Shown: positions 32,006 through 41,096, counted from the stretch's first letter. The stretch is DNA of 48,775 nucleotides from an uncultured Fidelibacterota bacterium (GCA_902562835.1 CACEUX010000012.1:1-48775); one strand, 5' to 3'. A program made the numbers and translations. The notes: generated from the letters alone by a model not told the origin.

Positions 32006-32550
32006 TGGGATACTGGTAAAAGGCCTAACACTATAAGATAAATAGAATAGACCATAGTGACCTTAAATATTTGTTTCGTGAAATTTATATTTCTGATCTT
32101 AGGTGGTTTTTTATCCATCAGACGATAGGCACATTCTTGCATACCATATTTAAGTAAGTTCCCGATATTATAATCGGAATCATAACTAATTGCTTTTTTT
32201 ATTTCACCTGATTCGGCGTCTACCATTCGAGCAGATATAGTGTATATGTTACCAACCTTGCCAATACTACCAATTATGATACTGCTTGCTCCTAAAATCT
32301 TACCAACTTCCAATAAACAATCATCAACACAGCCACTTAATTGAAATTTCTGTTCTTTAAGAATCTCATCAATTTTACCTCTCTCAACAATTATGAAATC
32401 ACTTATTCCTACTAGCTCAGTTCGTAACCTATCTGTTAAAGTACGAACTTCATAAGTAGATACTCCATTATTAGAAAAGTCAAAAACAGCAATAGTGGTC
32501 TGCGCTGAGTTCAACCCAATAAATAGGAATAATGATAAATATCTACACAT
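32002..32550 (-). CDS. CsgG/LpoB-like secreted protein
   Basis: 182 aa with a signal peptide (MCRYLSLFLFIGLNSAQ). TIAVFDFSNNGVSTYEVRTL, then TDRLRTELVGISDFIIVERG and the K-I-D-E-I-L-K-E-Q motif, with GKILGASSIIIGSIGKVG, match the CsgG/LpoB-like fold found in periplasmic and outer-membrane-associated proteins. The C-terminus is a hydrophobic helix (IFKVTMVYSIYLIVLGLL). It is the first gene behind punctuation copy 13; ATG comes three bases after TAGATTAT. It is likely co-transcribed with the Kre9-like lipoprotein. Confidence 0.82.
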   Translation of the reverse strand: MCRYLSLFLFIGLNSAQTTIAVFDFSNNGVSTYEVRTLTDRLRTELVGISDFIIVERGKIDEILKEQKFQLSGCVDDCLLEVGKILGASSIIIGSIGKVGNIYTISARMVDAESGEIKKAISYDSDYNIGNLLKYGMQECAYRLMDKKPPKIRNINFTKQIFKVTMVYSIYLIVLGLLPVSQ

Positions 32551-32554
32551 ATCA

Positions 32555-32592
32555 TAATCTACCCATCATCATGGAAACAAAAAACCAACTTG
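32555..32592 (-). repeat. Terminator-promoter element, copy 13 (hairpin lost, 19 kb from the island)
   Basis: The promoter half (GTTTTTTGTTT, ATGATGGG, TAGATTAT) is retained before the CsgG-like gene. The hairpin is replaced by CAATTCAAGTTGG. The upstream neighbour is divergent, so no terminator is needed here. Confidence 0.7.
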
Positions 32593-32713
32593 AATTGAAA
32601 TATTATACTGTGAACTTTGTTTTTGAAAATCAAAGAAAACGTATATTAAAATAATTATATTGATTATAATTATTCCAATGATTAGTCTTATTTCAATTAT
32701 TTGGGGAAAAATC

Positions 32714-33952
32714 ATGAAAATAAAAATCTTATTTACCTATTCATTCATTCCTCTAACATTCCTACTCTCCTCTTTATCATCCCAAATTCTGGACCCCCAG
32801 GATATTGCATACAATGAACTCAGAGATATGGTTGAGACTGCTTCCAGAGCTAACAAGAAGGTCTGGCTGGAGGATTTTACAGGTATTAACTGAACATTCT
32901 GCCCGAATGCGAGTTTCGCAATTGATAGCCTGATCCAAGATTTTCCCGACATTCTTAATACCGTTGAATGGCACTCCCCAAATTATACGCCTGATTCTAT
33001 AGATTTCTGTTATGTAGCATGTGGTGAAGTAAGTGGTGATATGAATGACTGTACCACTGAAGGATATATCTATTCACAAAGGGGTAATATGTATGATGTT
33101 GGAGGTATCCCTCATATGCAGTGGAACGGAATATTTGATGTGGTTGGTGCTGGAGTACCATGGACTGCTCGATATGAAGAATATTATCCTATGGTAGTAG
33201 ATTACTATTCACAAGAAACTCCTCTTGAAATAGAGATAACAGGACAATATTTATCCGGAGACCCTGAAGTGTCCTATGAAATAGAATTAATATGGACCGA
33301 CGAAAGCAGAAATGATAGACCCCCCACCAATAATGCATTAGAAGTCATTGTCGCTGAAGATAGTATCTTATCCTGGTGGAATTCTGCGGGAGTATGGCAT
33401 TACACTAGAAACGTCAGTCGTAATTTTCTAACCTTTCATGAAGAAAATAAAAATATGATCACAATTGGCCCTGGTGAGACACAGACATTCAGTGGATCAT
33501 TTCAGGTTGCAGATAACTGGGTAGGTGATAACTTAAAAATCATTGCTATCGTTCAAGATCTCGATTCATATGAGGTCTATCAGTCCGAGATTGCAAGTGT
33601 AGTTAGGGATCTTGACCAGGATGTGGATGATGATGGTATTCCTAACACTCAGGATAATTGCCCATCAATATCCAATGCTTCCCAGGAAGATGAAGATGGC
33701 GATGGGATTGGAGATGTCTGTGATTACTGTAATGAGATAGCCTATGCATTAGGAAATGTGAATGGTGATGCTTCCGGCGATGATTACACACCTATAATTA
33801 ATGTGGCTGATATACTAGCATTATCTGATCTTATTGAGGGTGCTGGACTCCCCTATTATGAATGCCAATCAATCGACATGCTTGAAGACGGAACGATCAA
33901 CAGTTTTGATATGATCGTGCTAGTAGATTTGGTAATGAGCGGCGGTAATTAG
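32714..33952 (+). CDS. Candidate selenoprotein: secreted Omp28/thioredoxin-like protein with TSP3 and dockerin modules
   Basis: 412 aa if TGA 32891-32893 is read as selenocysteine (residue 60). Signal peptide (IKILFTYSFIPLTFLLSSLS), then WLEDFTGIN-U-TFCPNA, matching the E-x-(F/Y)-T-G-x-x-C-x-x-C-P redox site of Omp28-like thioredoxin folds with U in place of the first Cys. A cis-Pro loop (GGIPHMQWNG) follows. Residues ~307-340 are thrombospondin type 3-like (DQDVDDDGIPNTQDNCP), then a dockerin-like tail. The frame continues 353 codons past the TGA without another stop. Hairpin TGCGA-GTT-TCGCA lies 14 bases after the TGA. The alternative is a nonsense mutation of a Cys codon. Confidence 0.8.
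32904..32924 (+). promoter_or_regulatory. Putative bacterial SECIS hairpin
   Basis: Upper stem TGCGA (32908-32912) with TCGCA (32916-32920) and loop GTT. Below an A-A mismatch, three further pairs (A906-T922, G905-T923, C904-G924) extend it. The loop begins with G and starts 19 bases after the TGA. Both features fit bacterial SECIS rules as I recall them (G in the first two loop positions, roughly 16-37 bases from UGA). Confidence 0.6.
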
Positions 33953-34021
33953 TCTATTTATCACATTTTTGATAAATAAAAAACTCCACATAATTGTGAT
34001 TATTCATTGAATGATGGGCGA

Positions 34022-34909
34022 TCACTGCTCAATTGGGTAATTAAATGTTAATGGTGCGTTCAGCTGATGATAAGTTGGATCATCCATTAACTCTTTGATC
34101 TCGCCACTTAATAATTCTTCTAACTGATCAGATGATGTTGGGAAACCTATACCAAGCCATCCAGGTTGCATTCCAGCACGCAGAATAAGCACTTGATGGT
34201 AAAATTCAACCACATCGCAATTTGGATGAGAACAATCACCACTATACTGTGCTGAGGCATTTGGACACTCATTCTCAGGATGCTGCCACCAATCACATTG
34301 TGCACTCATAGTCTCTTGCGCAATAATCGAGGACCAATTTTCGACTCCAAACTCATTCGGATATCTTGGACCGTAACCAAACTGTGTTAAAAAATGTGTG
34401 ATCTCTTCAACCATAACAGCAATTGAATGTTCACTAGGCTCTGGAGAACTTGAATTCATCCACCAGCTAGGTATTATAATATCATAACCTAGTTCATTAA
34501 TAAGGGTTGGTAATTGTTCAGACTCCCATTGTTCATAATCAGTAGGCATTGCCAGCCATCCAACTTCCCAATTAGAAACAAAAGAAAATAATGAACTATC
34601 ATCTATAGCACCATCAATGTCTTGATCAAGTAATTCTGCTAATATTCTACCAGACATTTCTAAATATGATACCGGCATATTTCGATCAGCACTGAGTAAT
34701 ACACCAAATGGCATCATACATTGTGTCATTCCTACTTCCATCAGTGCACTTTTCGCTTCAGGAGAGATGTTGATACTATCACTGCCACATGAATAAACCT
34801 TTAAAGGAGGTATCTTTGATATATCTAAAATTTCTTTGCTGGTATCATGTGTGGAGCAGCAAAAAAGAATACATACGAATCCTAAGAAAAGTTTCTTCTT
34901 ATTTATCAT
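34022..34909 (-). CDS. Lipoprotein of unknown function
   Basis: 295 aa with lipoprotein signal (LFLGFVCILFCC). No known family was recognised. Residues ~150-230 contain AVMVEEITHFLTQFG and GVENWSSIIAQETMSAQCDW. The EE-x-x-H element and later Glu could belong to a gluzincin-like metal site, but the full HExxH is absent. Several cysteines (CDWWQHPENEC, CSHPNCD) may form disulfides. It is convergent with the selenoprotein candidate. Confidence 0.65.
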   Translation of the reverse strand: MINKKKLFLGFVCILFCCSTHDTSKEILDISKIPPLKVYSCGSDSINISPEAKSALMEVGMTQCMMPFGVLLSADRNMPVSYLEMSGRILAELLDQDIDGAIDDSSLFSFVSNWEVGWLAMPTDYEQWESEQLPTLINELGYDIIIPSWWMNSSSPEPSEHSIAVMVEEITHFLTQFGYGPRYPNEFGVENWSSIIAQETMSAQCDWWQHPENECPNASAQYSGDCSHPNCDVVEFYHQVLILRAGMQPGWLGIGFPTSSDQLEELLSGEIKELMDDPTYHQLNAPLTFNYPIEQ

Positions 34910-34936
34910 TTTTAATTTTAAAAATTAAATGATAAT

Positions 34937-35824
34937 TCAATCATACTGTTTTAAAAGTTCTTTCTCTATATAATCAATTATCTTTTCAGCAACGTCTACA
35001 TTTGAACAGGATTCGATTCCTTGCAAACCTGGTGAAGAATTCACTTCTAATATAAGCGGGCCTCTATCAGAACGCATAAGATCTACTCCTGCTACAGAAA
35101 GTCCAAGAATTGTACAAGACCTAACTGCTATTTCTACTTCCTCTCCTGTCAAATTTATTCTCTCTGCAGTCCCCCCTCTATGTACATTCGAACGAAACTC
35201 ACCTTCAGGAGCTGTCCTTTTCATTGCTGCCACTACCTTATCTCCTACAACAAATGCTCTTATATCACTTCCACTAGATTCCTTAATGAATTCTTGAACC
35301 ATAATATCAGCATCAAGCTGCCTGAAAGCACTCATGACTGATTCTGCAGCTTTTTTAGTTTCAGCTAGCACAATGCCTTGTCCCTGAGTACCTTGTAATA
35401 ATTTCATTATCAGTGGTATACTGCCAACTGATTCAATAACGCCCTCAATATCCTTAGTATGACTTGCAAAGCCCGTAATAGGCATATTGATACCCGCTTC
35501 GGCAAGTATTTGTAATGATCTTAGTTTATCTCTTGAATTAGCGATGGAATTTGATGAATTGATACAAAAGCTCTGCATCATTTCAAATTGTTTTACAACC
35601 GCGGTACCATAAAAGGTATTTGAAGCACCTATACGAGGTATAACTGCATCAGCCTTCCCTAAAGATTCTCCTCCATAGAAAATAGCCGGTTTTCGAGATG
35701 TTATATTCATATAACAACGCATATAATCTATGACCCTTATACTGTGTCCTCTTTTATGTCCAGCCTCGGCGAGCCTGCTTGTGGAGTAAAGATTTTTATT
35801 TCTAGAAAGAATGAAAATATTCAT
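34937..35824 (-). CDS. rimK: RimK-family ATP-grasp glutamate ligase
   Basis: 295 aa. [20 protein letters not shown], the [19 protein letters not shown] hinge, [37 protein letters not shown] and [17 protein letters not shown] are RimK signatures, including the metal-binding E-V-N. RimK adds glutamates to the C-terminus of ribosomal protein S6 in E. coli; related enzymes modify other acceptors. Its ATG overlaps the stop of the zinc-protease gene by four bases, so the two are translated together. Confidence 0.92.
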   Translation of the reverse strand: MNIFILSRNKNLYSTSRLAEAGHKRGHSIRVIDYMRCYMNITSRKPAIFYGGESLGKADAVIPRIGASNTFYGTAVVKQFEMMQSFCINSSNSIANSRDKLRSLQILAEAGINMPITGFASHTKDIEGVIESVGSIPLIMKLLQGTQGQGIVLAETKKAAESVMSAFRQLDADIMVQEFIKESSGSDIRAFVVGDKVVAAMKRTAPEGEFRSNVHRGGTAERINLTGEEVEIAVRSCTILGLSVAGVDLMRSDRGPLILEVNSSPGLQGIESCSNVDVAEKIIDYIEKELLKQYD

Positions 35825-36282
35825 TTATTTCCTTTTGAATTAACACCGGTCATATATGATTTGTGAGAATGAATAATATGCTTTTTCTTTAGGCTCGATC
35901 TTCCAATCAACATTGGATAGGTCATTCTTGCCCTCTTTGCTAAAGTAAGTTCAGTCATCCACGTGTTATTACCTAATTTGATTTTCATTTGAATTACTGG
36001 TCTCGTGGTAGTTTTACCAAACGAATTAGTTATCCTTTTATGGCTAAGGAGTTTTGTATCAATTTGTAGGTATTCATCTGCTTGATAGATACGAAACTTT
36101 ACCCTGCCCTCGCCCTCTTTGACATATTCTTTAATATGAGTTGCATGAATAGCAGAGCTTCTTGCTCCCGAATCAATTTTTGCTTTTAACCCAAAATTCT
36201 TATGACTCGGTAAATAGACCCATTCTCTCCATCCAATAGGTATGTAGTTATTTTTTGGTTTTTTTAATGATTTGCTGGCCAC
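35821..36282 (-). CDS. RimK-associated retropepsin-like zinc protease (RimB type)
   Basis: 153 aa. [11 protein letters not shown], then [20 protein letters not shown] carries the D-S-G-A motif of retropepsin-like proteases, and [12 protein letters not shown]-like strands ([20 protein letters not shown]) with [12 protein letters not shown] complete the PF05618-type domain. In Pseudomonas the RimB member cooperates with RimK to control S6 glutamylation. Four-base overlap with rimK supports the same job here. RimA was not seen in the window. Confidence 0.88.
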   Translation of the reverse strand: MASKSLKKPKNNYIPIGWREWVYLPSHKNFGLKAKIDSGARSSAIHATHIKEYVKEGEGRVKFRIYQADEYLQIDTKLLSHKRITNSFGKTTTRPVIQMKIKLGNNTWMTELTLAKRARMTYPMLIGRSSLKKKHIIHSHKSYMTGVNSKGNK

Positions 36283-36327
36283 AAGATTGTTAGCAAGAAA
36301 GCAATCTTTAATTAGTGGTCAGAAAGG

Positions 36328-36876
36328 TTATCCACCCTCTTGCATCTCTGAATCAACTATTCTTTCAAGAGGTGGCAGATTAATGATCTCCATGCTAAAG
36401 TAATCTGCAATTGTTGAAATAATATTACTGATACTTATAAGTCCAACAGGATGCACAGAATCATTAACAATAGGTACGTGCCGAAAACCACCGATATGCA
36501 TTTTATTTAGAGCATAAGCTAGTGGATCTTCAGGTGACAGGACCTCAGGGTTTTCGGTCATAAATTCGTCGACAGTAACTAGATCAAGGTCAAATCCCTT
36601 ACCGGTAACTTTAAGAAGGATATCTCTTTCAGTAAGGATTCCTGAGAGAGCTTCATTCTTAATAATTAAAAGACAGTTTTGTTTTTCTTGCTGCAGAAGA
36701 TTCAATGCGTTCTTCATATTCGTTCCAAGCTCTACGACCAATGGTTGCTCAAGGCCCAGCGAAGATATTGGATCTTGAATCTTCACTGCTTTGCTCATTT
36801 CTATCTCTTCATCATCAGCCTCGAGGCCTTCATACCACTCTTCATCTTCTGACATTGAATGAAAATCATAATTCAT
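36328..36876 (-). CDS. Tandem CBS-domain protein
   Basis: 182 aa. An acidic N-terminus is followed by two CBS modules: LVVELGTNMKNALNLLQQEK ... LSGILTERDILLKV (residues ~45-100) and VDEFMTENPEVLSPEDPLAY ... GGFRHVPIVNDSVHPVGLIS (~108-165). CBS pairs bind adenosyl nucleotides and usually regulate a partner. The partner is not evident, but the gene lies 45 bases upstream of the rimK pair, so a regulatory link is possible. Confidence 0.88.
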   Translation of the reverse strand: MNYDFHSMSEDEEWYEGLEADDEEIEMSKAVKIQDPISSLGLEQPLVVELGTNMKNALNLLQQEKQNCLLIIKNEALSGILTERDILLKVTGKGFDLDLVTVDEFMTENPEVLSPEDPLAYALNKMHIGGFRHVPIVNDSVHPVGLISISNIISTIADYFSMEIINLPPLERIVDSEMQEGG

Positions 36877-36967
36877 TAACGCAAATATAGTAAGATGATA
36901 AGTTCAAAAACAACTATCTAAATGAAATTCAGCAATAACAATTATAATCAAATAGCCTCTTGAATCG

Positions 36968-37582
36968 TCATAAGACCACTTTAATCAACAAAAAGCCACC
37001 AAAAAGGAGAACAGTAAAGAGAATTGCCAGAAGATTAAAATATCTATCAATAAATCCATTTATTGGCTTTCCATATCTTTTGATTAATAAAGCCACCAAG
37101 ATGAACCTTGCACTCCGACTTACCAATCCAGCTATAATAAACATTGCAAATTGTATATTAAATGCTCCGGCGCTAATTGTGAAAAGCTTGAAAGGTATCG
37201 GAGTAAACCCGGCTGTAAAAATTATCATAAAGTTATACTGATCATATAAGGATTTAATGTTTGAAAACGCATCGGTTGTAAAACCAGGAATGTATTGGAA
37301 AAAGAAATTTGCAAAGGACGAAAATTCATTGGGCGCTGCCCACCAAATCCATGAGCCGATAGCATATCCAATAGCTGCACCTAATATCGAAAATATGCTA
37401 CATAATATTGCAAAATAAAGAGCTTTATTTCTTTTACTAAGACAGAGGGGAATCAAAAGTACATCTGGTGGAATGGGAAAGAATGAAGCTTCTGCTAATG
37501 AGATACCACATAATGCTCTTACACCTGCAGGTTTTTCAGCCCAGGACAGTACCCAATCATATAACTTCCTTATAAAATTCAT
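36968..37582 (-). CDS. VTT/YqaA-type membrane protein
   Basis: 204 aa with about five hydrophobic helices. GISLAEASFFPIPPDVLLIP and LGAAIGYAIGSWIWWAAPNE, then FTAGFTPIPFKLFTISAGAF, carry the paired proline-containing re-entrant motifs of the SNARE-associated/DedA/VTT superfamily. Members act in inner-membrane lipid or ion homeostasis; the YqaA branch is poorly defined. The start is four bases from the stop of the glycosidase gene. Confidence 0.88.
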   Translation of the reverse strand: MNFIRKLYDWVLSWAEKPAGVRALCGISLAEASFFPIPPDVLLIPLCLSKRNKALYFAILCSIFSILGAAIGYAIGSWIWWAAPNEFSSFANFFFQYIPGFTTDAFSNIKSLYDQYNFMIIFTAGFTPIPFKLFTISAGAFNIQFAMFIIAGLVSRSARFILVALLIKRYGKPINGFIDRYFNLLAILFTVLLFGGFLLIKVVL

Positions 37583-37586
37583 AGCA

Positions 37587-38558
37587 TTAATTATTATAAA
37601 ATATTCCTATAGCAGACATTACTTCACGTTGGCTTGTTCTTCCTGCGGGTCTGTTCAAAAGACGACTATCTGCTACCATTGCACTGGATCCACCACCATC
37701 CAAGTTCAATGCTTCGTGGCAATTAAATTGCATCATCATGACAGCCAATTCCTCGAGGTAAACACCTCGGCTATCAGCCTGCCTTCCATCTACCACCATT
37801 ATGATTAATTCATTATCTTTTGTATAGCCAATTGAAGATCTTGGTTGAATGCCAGCCACTGGAGTATTAAAAAAAACTTCATCTTCAACTGTAACATTTA
37901 TTTTACCATCATGAATCAAAACAGGACCAGCGTGGATTGCATCGCGAACATTCCAATATTTCGAAGATTTAAACGGAATAGTGGGATTCGGGAAGCCTGG
38001 TCTATTTGTTACAGGCCTATCCCATTCAAATATAGAATCATTCTTAGTGGAACACCAACCTATATCAATTAGGCCATCGTATTTTATACCCAGAGCTCCT
38101 CTGGTTATAAAATATCTTTCGGAATCTCTGTAAACAGAATGACTGGCTGGTTCTTCTAAAAATCCTTTGGTTTTTAATAATCCAACATGTTGAGCTGGGT
38201 TTTTATCGGCATTAAAATATCCACCGTTCATTACTATTCTAGCTCCTGTTGATTCTAAAAACTGCATTGGTGAATCTTTTCTATCTTTATCATTAGATGA
38301 CAAAACCCTTACTGATAAATTATCTTGATTAAGATCAACTTTTGCTGCCCATGCTTTTAATGGAATCTGTTTATTTTGTCCTTGATAGACTATTATACCC
38401 TCAGGCAAATCAATATCAAACTCAGTCCAATCCATGGGGATAGTTTTTTCAATATCAATATTATGACAATTGAAACAACATATAAATACAGGTATTAGAA
38501 ATCTTAATAAATTAATTATAATTCGAAATATTCTTAATTTGAAATTCTTTTGAGCCAA
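37587..38558 (-). CDS. Exported phosphodiester glycosidase (NAGPA-like) family protein
   Basis: 323 aa with an N-terminal hydrophobic segment (IIINLLRFLIPVFICCFNC), so exported and possibly lipidated. ARIVMNGGYFNADKNPAQHV, HAGPVLIHDGKI, QPRSSIGYTKDNELIIMVVD and ALNLDGGGSSAMV are the signatures of the NAGPA domain, which cleaves N-acetylglucosamine-1-phosphodiester bonds in animals and occurs in bacterial exopolysaccharide contexts. The 5' end overlaps the DUF2914 gene by 47 bases. Confidence 0.9.
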   Translation of the reverse strand: MAQKNFKLRIFRIIINLLRFLIPVFICCFNCHNIDIEKTIPMDWTEFDIDLPEGIIVYQGQNKQIPLKAWAAKVDLNQDNLSVRVLSSNDKDRKDSPMQFLESTGARIVMNGGYFNADKNPAQHVGLLKTKGFLEEPASHSVYRDSERYFITRGALGIKYDGLIDIGWCSTKNDSIFEWDRPVTNRPGFPNPTIPFKSSKYWNVRDAIHAGPVLIHDGKINVTVEDEVFFNTPVAGIQPRSSIGYTKDNELIIMVVDGRQADSRGVYLEELAVMMMQFNCHEALNLDGGGSSAMVADSRLLNRPAGRTSQREVMSAIGIFYNN

Positions 38559-39231
38559 TTATTGTTCCATGATTATCATGAACATCCACTCTCCATTTTC
38601 CAATTTGATGTGGAAGTATGGTCTTTTTTGTCCATGAGCGATAGATATTTGACTTTTTTACATTATAACGTACTTGAGTCATGATCTGGTTTTCAAAGTA
38701 CCAGATATGTTTTACTTCTTTTTTTGGGCCAGTGTTTTGTATTCTTGTGTAACAATAAAGAGAATCTACTGAGTTTGTAAAAACGACATCTGATCCCACA
38801 GGTGTACGTTTATATATTCTCTTGCATATTTTAATATCTTTAAGCGCCAATGTTGGAGAGGATTTATCATTATTATCTTTTGGTAAAACTTTAATCTTTT
38901 TAATTGATTGTGTTTCTTTTTTTACTTCTTTTGTTTTTTTTTCTTGAAAATTATCACTTTCAAAGGTTATTGGTTTCGGTTTGATAGTTGCTAATTCTTT
39001 GGGATAAGGTTCTGTTTCTTTTTTCGGCTCAACAATGACTTCCTCTTGGGAAAAGTTAATTATACTAGCATTTACATCTTTCCTGTCAGCTTTAGATGAT
39101 CTGTTATTAAAAATAAATATGACATATATGACGAGCAGAGGAAAAGATGCCTTAGGTACTTTAAGCCAGAATGAAGCTAAAACTAAAATCATCAGTGTTA
39201 AAGTAATAAAAATGAAAGCGTAACTAAACAT
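38512..39231 (-). CDS. DUF2914-like membrane-anchored protein
   Basis: 239 aa. Two N-terminal hydrophobic segments (FIFITLTLMILVLASFWL and FPLLVIYVIFIF) are followed by a long Lys/Glu-rich linker (residues ~50-130). The C-terminal ~95 residues (GSDVVFTNSVDSLYCYTRIQ ... HIWYFENQIMTQVRYNV ... IGKWRVDVHDNHGTIIGSKE) match DUF2914, a beta-rich extracytoplasmic domain of unknown function. It overlaps the downstream glycosidase gene, so both may act in the envelope. Confidence 0.8.
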   Translation of the reverse strand: MFSYAFIFITLTLMILVLASFWLKVPKASFPLLVIYVIFIFNNRSSKADRKDVNASIINFSQEEVIVEPKKETEPYPKELATIKPKPITFESDNFQEKKTKEVKKETQSIKKIKVLPKDNNDKSSPTLALKDIKICKRIYKRTPVGSDVVFTNSVDSLYCYTRIQNTGPKKEVKHIWYFENQIMTQVRYNVKKSNIYRSWTKKTILPHQIGKWRVDVHDNHGTIIGSKEFQIKNISNYN

Positions 39232-39296
39232 AATATACTATTTAACCAATTTACTTATTTTAACGCTGAGAATTATTTTTAACCATTGTAATTTTG

Positions 39297-39370
39297 TCGG
39301 AGCGACAGGATTTGAACCTGCGACCCCGTGCACCCCATGCACGTGCGCTACCGGGCTGCGCCACGCTCCG
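39297..39370 (-). tRNA. tRNA-Pro(GGG)
   Basis: 74 nt cloverleaf on the minus strand. Acceptor CGGAGCG/CGCTCCG (the C1-G72 start typical of tRNA-Pro), D-arm GCGCAGCCCGGTAGCGC, anticodon stem CGTGC/GCACG around loop ATGGGGT (anticodon GGG), T-arm CAGGTTCAAATCCTG, discriminator A. CCA is not encoded. Confidence 0.95.
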
Positions 39371-39375
39371 AATAC

Positions 39376-39735
39376 TTATTTTGAAATGATGGATAAAATA
39401 GTTTCCAAATTATCACGAATCTTTTTAACTATTATTTTTTGCTTTTCATTAGCCGTTTCTGCATCAGATAATTTACTTTTGTTTTTGCCACCCTTCAAAA
39501 CAGAACGAGCCCCGTCTATTGTATACTTTTCATTATATAGGAGATTTTTTACATGCATAATCACATCAATATCCTTCTGGCGATAAGTACGATTACCTGC
39601 ACGGTTTTTAGGAGGTTTTAATTGGGAAAATTCTGTCTCCCAATACCTCAAAACATAGGCTTTTAGGCCAGTAAGCTCGCTTACTTCTCCAATCGAATAG
39701 TATAGTTTCTTAACCTTTGGACTGAGTTTAGACAT
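39376..39735 (-). CDS. MerR-family transcriptional regulator
   Basis: 119 aa. YYSIGEVSELTGLKAYVLRY, then WETEFSQLKPPKNRAGNRTY and RQKDIDVIMHVKNLL form the MerR-type winged helix, followed by a short dimerisation helix. No effector domain or metal-binding cysteines are present, so this is the small MlrA/HspR-like class. Target unknown. It lies five bases upstream of tRNA-Pro. Confidence 0.92.
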   Translation of the reverse strand: MSKLSPKVKKLYYSIGEVSELTGLKAYVLRYWETEFSQLKPPKNRAGNRTYRQKDIDVIMHVKNLLYNEKYTIDGARSVLKGGKNKSKLSDAETANEKQKIIVKKIRDNLETILSIISK

Positions 39736-39806
39736 TAAGTATGTTAGTTAAAGTGTTACTTTAATATAATTAAAGCTTTATTACAGAACAATATAAATAT
39801 AGATAA

Positions 39807-41096
39807 CTATCTTTTATTATAGGCTGAGAAAAGTTTAGATAGAATTTTTGGTGCTAAGATCATCTTATCTGGTGGCTCTACAATCGCTACCCTTAATTGC
39901 GTGCTGCCTATCTCTGGGTCAGAATAAAATCCATTCATTGGTGCAAGTAATAATGTATAACTCTTATCATCAATCTCTACTTTACCATATTTAGCACAGT
40001 AATTCATAAAAGCAGATGCGTCAAAATCTTTATTACATATTTTTCTAAAATCAATTATACAATACAATGCAGCAGCAGGATTAGAAACAATGAGGCCGGG
40101 TATTTGTTTCTGAAATTGATTTTTTAAATCTAATAAAATCTTTTTATAGTAATTACGCTGGGATTCATACCATAATTGAATTTTTTCATGAGATTCATGA
40201 GCTAATGCACCAAAGATTTTCTGTCCAATAGCATTGGCACATAAATTGGCTGTATACTCAGAAATTGCTTTCAAATGGAACTCCTCATTATCTGTAAGAA
40301 TAGCACCTATTCTTAATCCACAAGCATTCCAAACCTTTGAAGATGACTCAATACTAATTCTACAACCATTTATTCCTGGAACGCTATTTTCATTTATGTT
40401 CCAAATACTGGACTGTTCACCTTCATTATAAAAGAGCGGTCTATATGCTTCATCACTGACAAGCCATATACCATATTCTATACAAATTTTAGCTAATTCA
40501 ATTAATGTTTGTTGTGTTAAAAATTGACCAGTAGGATTATCGTAGGGAATAACTAAGAGAGCATTAGGTTTATATTTTTTGATTTTTAGCTCAATCTCCA
40601 TCATATTTAAAGATGCAAAAGAGCCATCATCATTAATTACTCTTGGCACAGTAACAACATCAATTGCTAGCCTTTTAGCAAACTCCAAGTAATTAGTATA
40701 AGCAGGGTCTAGAAGCATAATCGGATTGCTAGATCCTGGCCCACAAACTCCTAGCATCATTAATTCCATTGCAGATGAACCACCATCCGTAATATTAGAA
40801 AATATATTAGAGGTGTTAATTCCTTCGGCCTGTAATATATTTAAAAATGCATCTCTTGTTTCTTTGTTGCCTATAGTTGAAGTATACTTAACTACACCAT
40901 CTGAAAAAATAGTCTGACCAATTTCTTTGAGCCTGTTTTGCATAGCTGGATGCATTGGTAAAGATATATTACCAATCGCTAGATTAAGAACATTTACAAT
41001 GTTTTTATCTTTCCTTTTTGAAAATTCTATTTGAGCCTGCCTAATAACAGAAGGAACGCGCTTTTTGAAATGCTTTGATAATTTAGGAGTCTTCAT
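39807..41096 (-). CDS. Class I/II pyridoxal-phosphate aminotransferase
   Basis: 429 aa. ITDGGSSAMELMMLGVCGPG, VIPYDNPTGQFLTQQTL (N-P-T-G motif), LVSDEAYRPLFYNEGE (PLP Asp and Tyr), the Schiff-base lysine in SIESSSKVWNACGLRIGAIL, and C-terminal STQLRVAIVEPP with the carboxylate-binding Arg. The fold-type I aspartate-aminotransferase superfamily is clear. The amino donor is not. It is monocistronic by position, with the pnp operon terminator on its upstream side. Confidence 0.9.
   Translation of the reverse strand: MKTPKLSKHFKKRVPSVIRQAQIEFSKRKDKNIVNVLNLAIGNISLPMHPAMQNRLKEIGQTIFSDGVVKYTSTIGNKETRDAFLNILQAEGINTSNIFSNITDGGSSAMELMMLGVCGPGSSNPIMLLDPAYTNYLEFAKRLAIDVVTVPRVINDDGSFASLNMMEIELKIKKYKPNALLVIPYDNPTGQFLTQQTLIELAKICIEYGIWLVSDEAYRPLFYNEGEQSSIWNINENSVPGINGCRISIESSSKVWNACGLRIGAILTDNEEFHLKAISEYTANLCANAIGQKIFGALAHESHEKIQLWYESQRNYYKKILLDLKNQFQKQIPGLIVSNPAAALYCIIDFRKICNKDFDASAFMNYCAKYGKVEIDDKSYTLLLAPMNGFYSDPEIGSTQLRVAIVEPPDKMILAPKILSKLFSAYNKR

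Noticed and set aside
32660-32893. Stand-alone 77-aa plus-strand protein ending at TGA 32893
   Set aside because: The frame continues without another stop into the rest of the thioredoxin-like domain, so this is the N-terminus of one gene read through TGA. The first 18 codons precede the signal peptide and are unlikely to be translated.
33953-33982. Terminator for the selenoprotein candidate
   Set aside because: TTTATCA/TGATAAA can pair, but it is followed by an A-tract rather than a T-tract on the plus strand, so it is not a normal intrinsic terminator for that gene.
34022-34909. Zinc metallopeptidase
   Set aside because: The segment VEEITHF resembles HExxH only loosely, since the first His is absent. 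The evidence is too weak to name a function.
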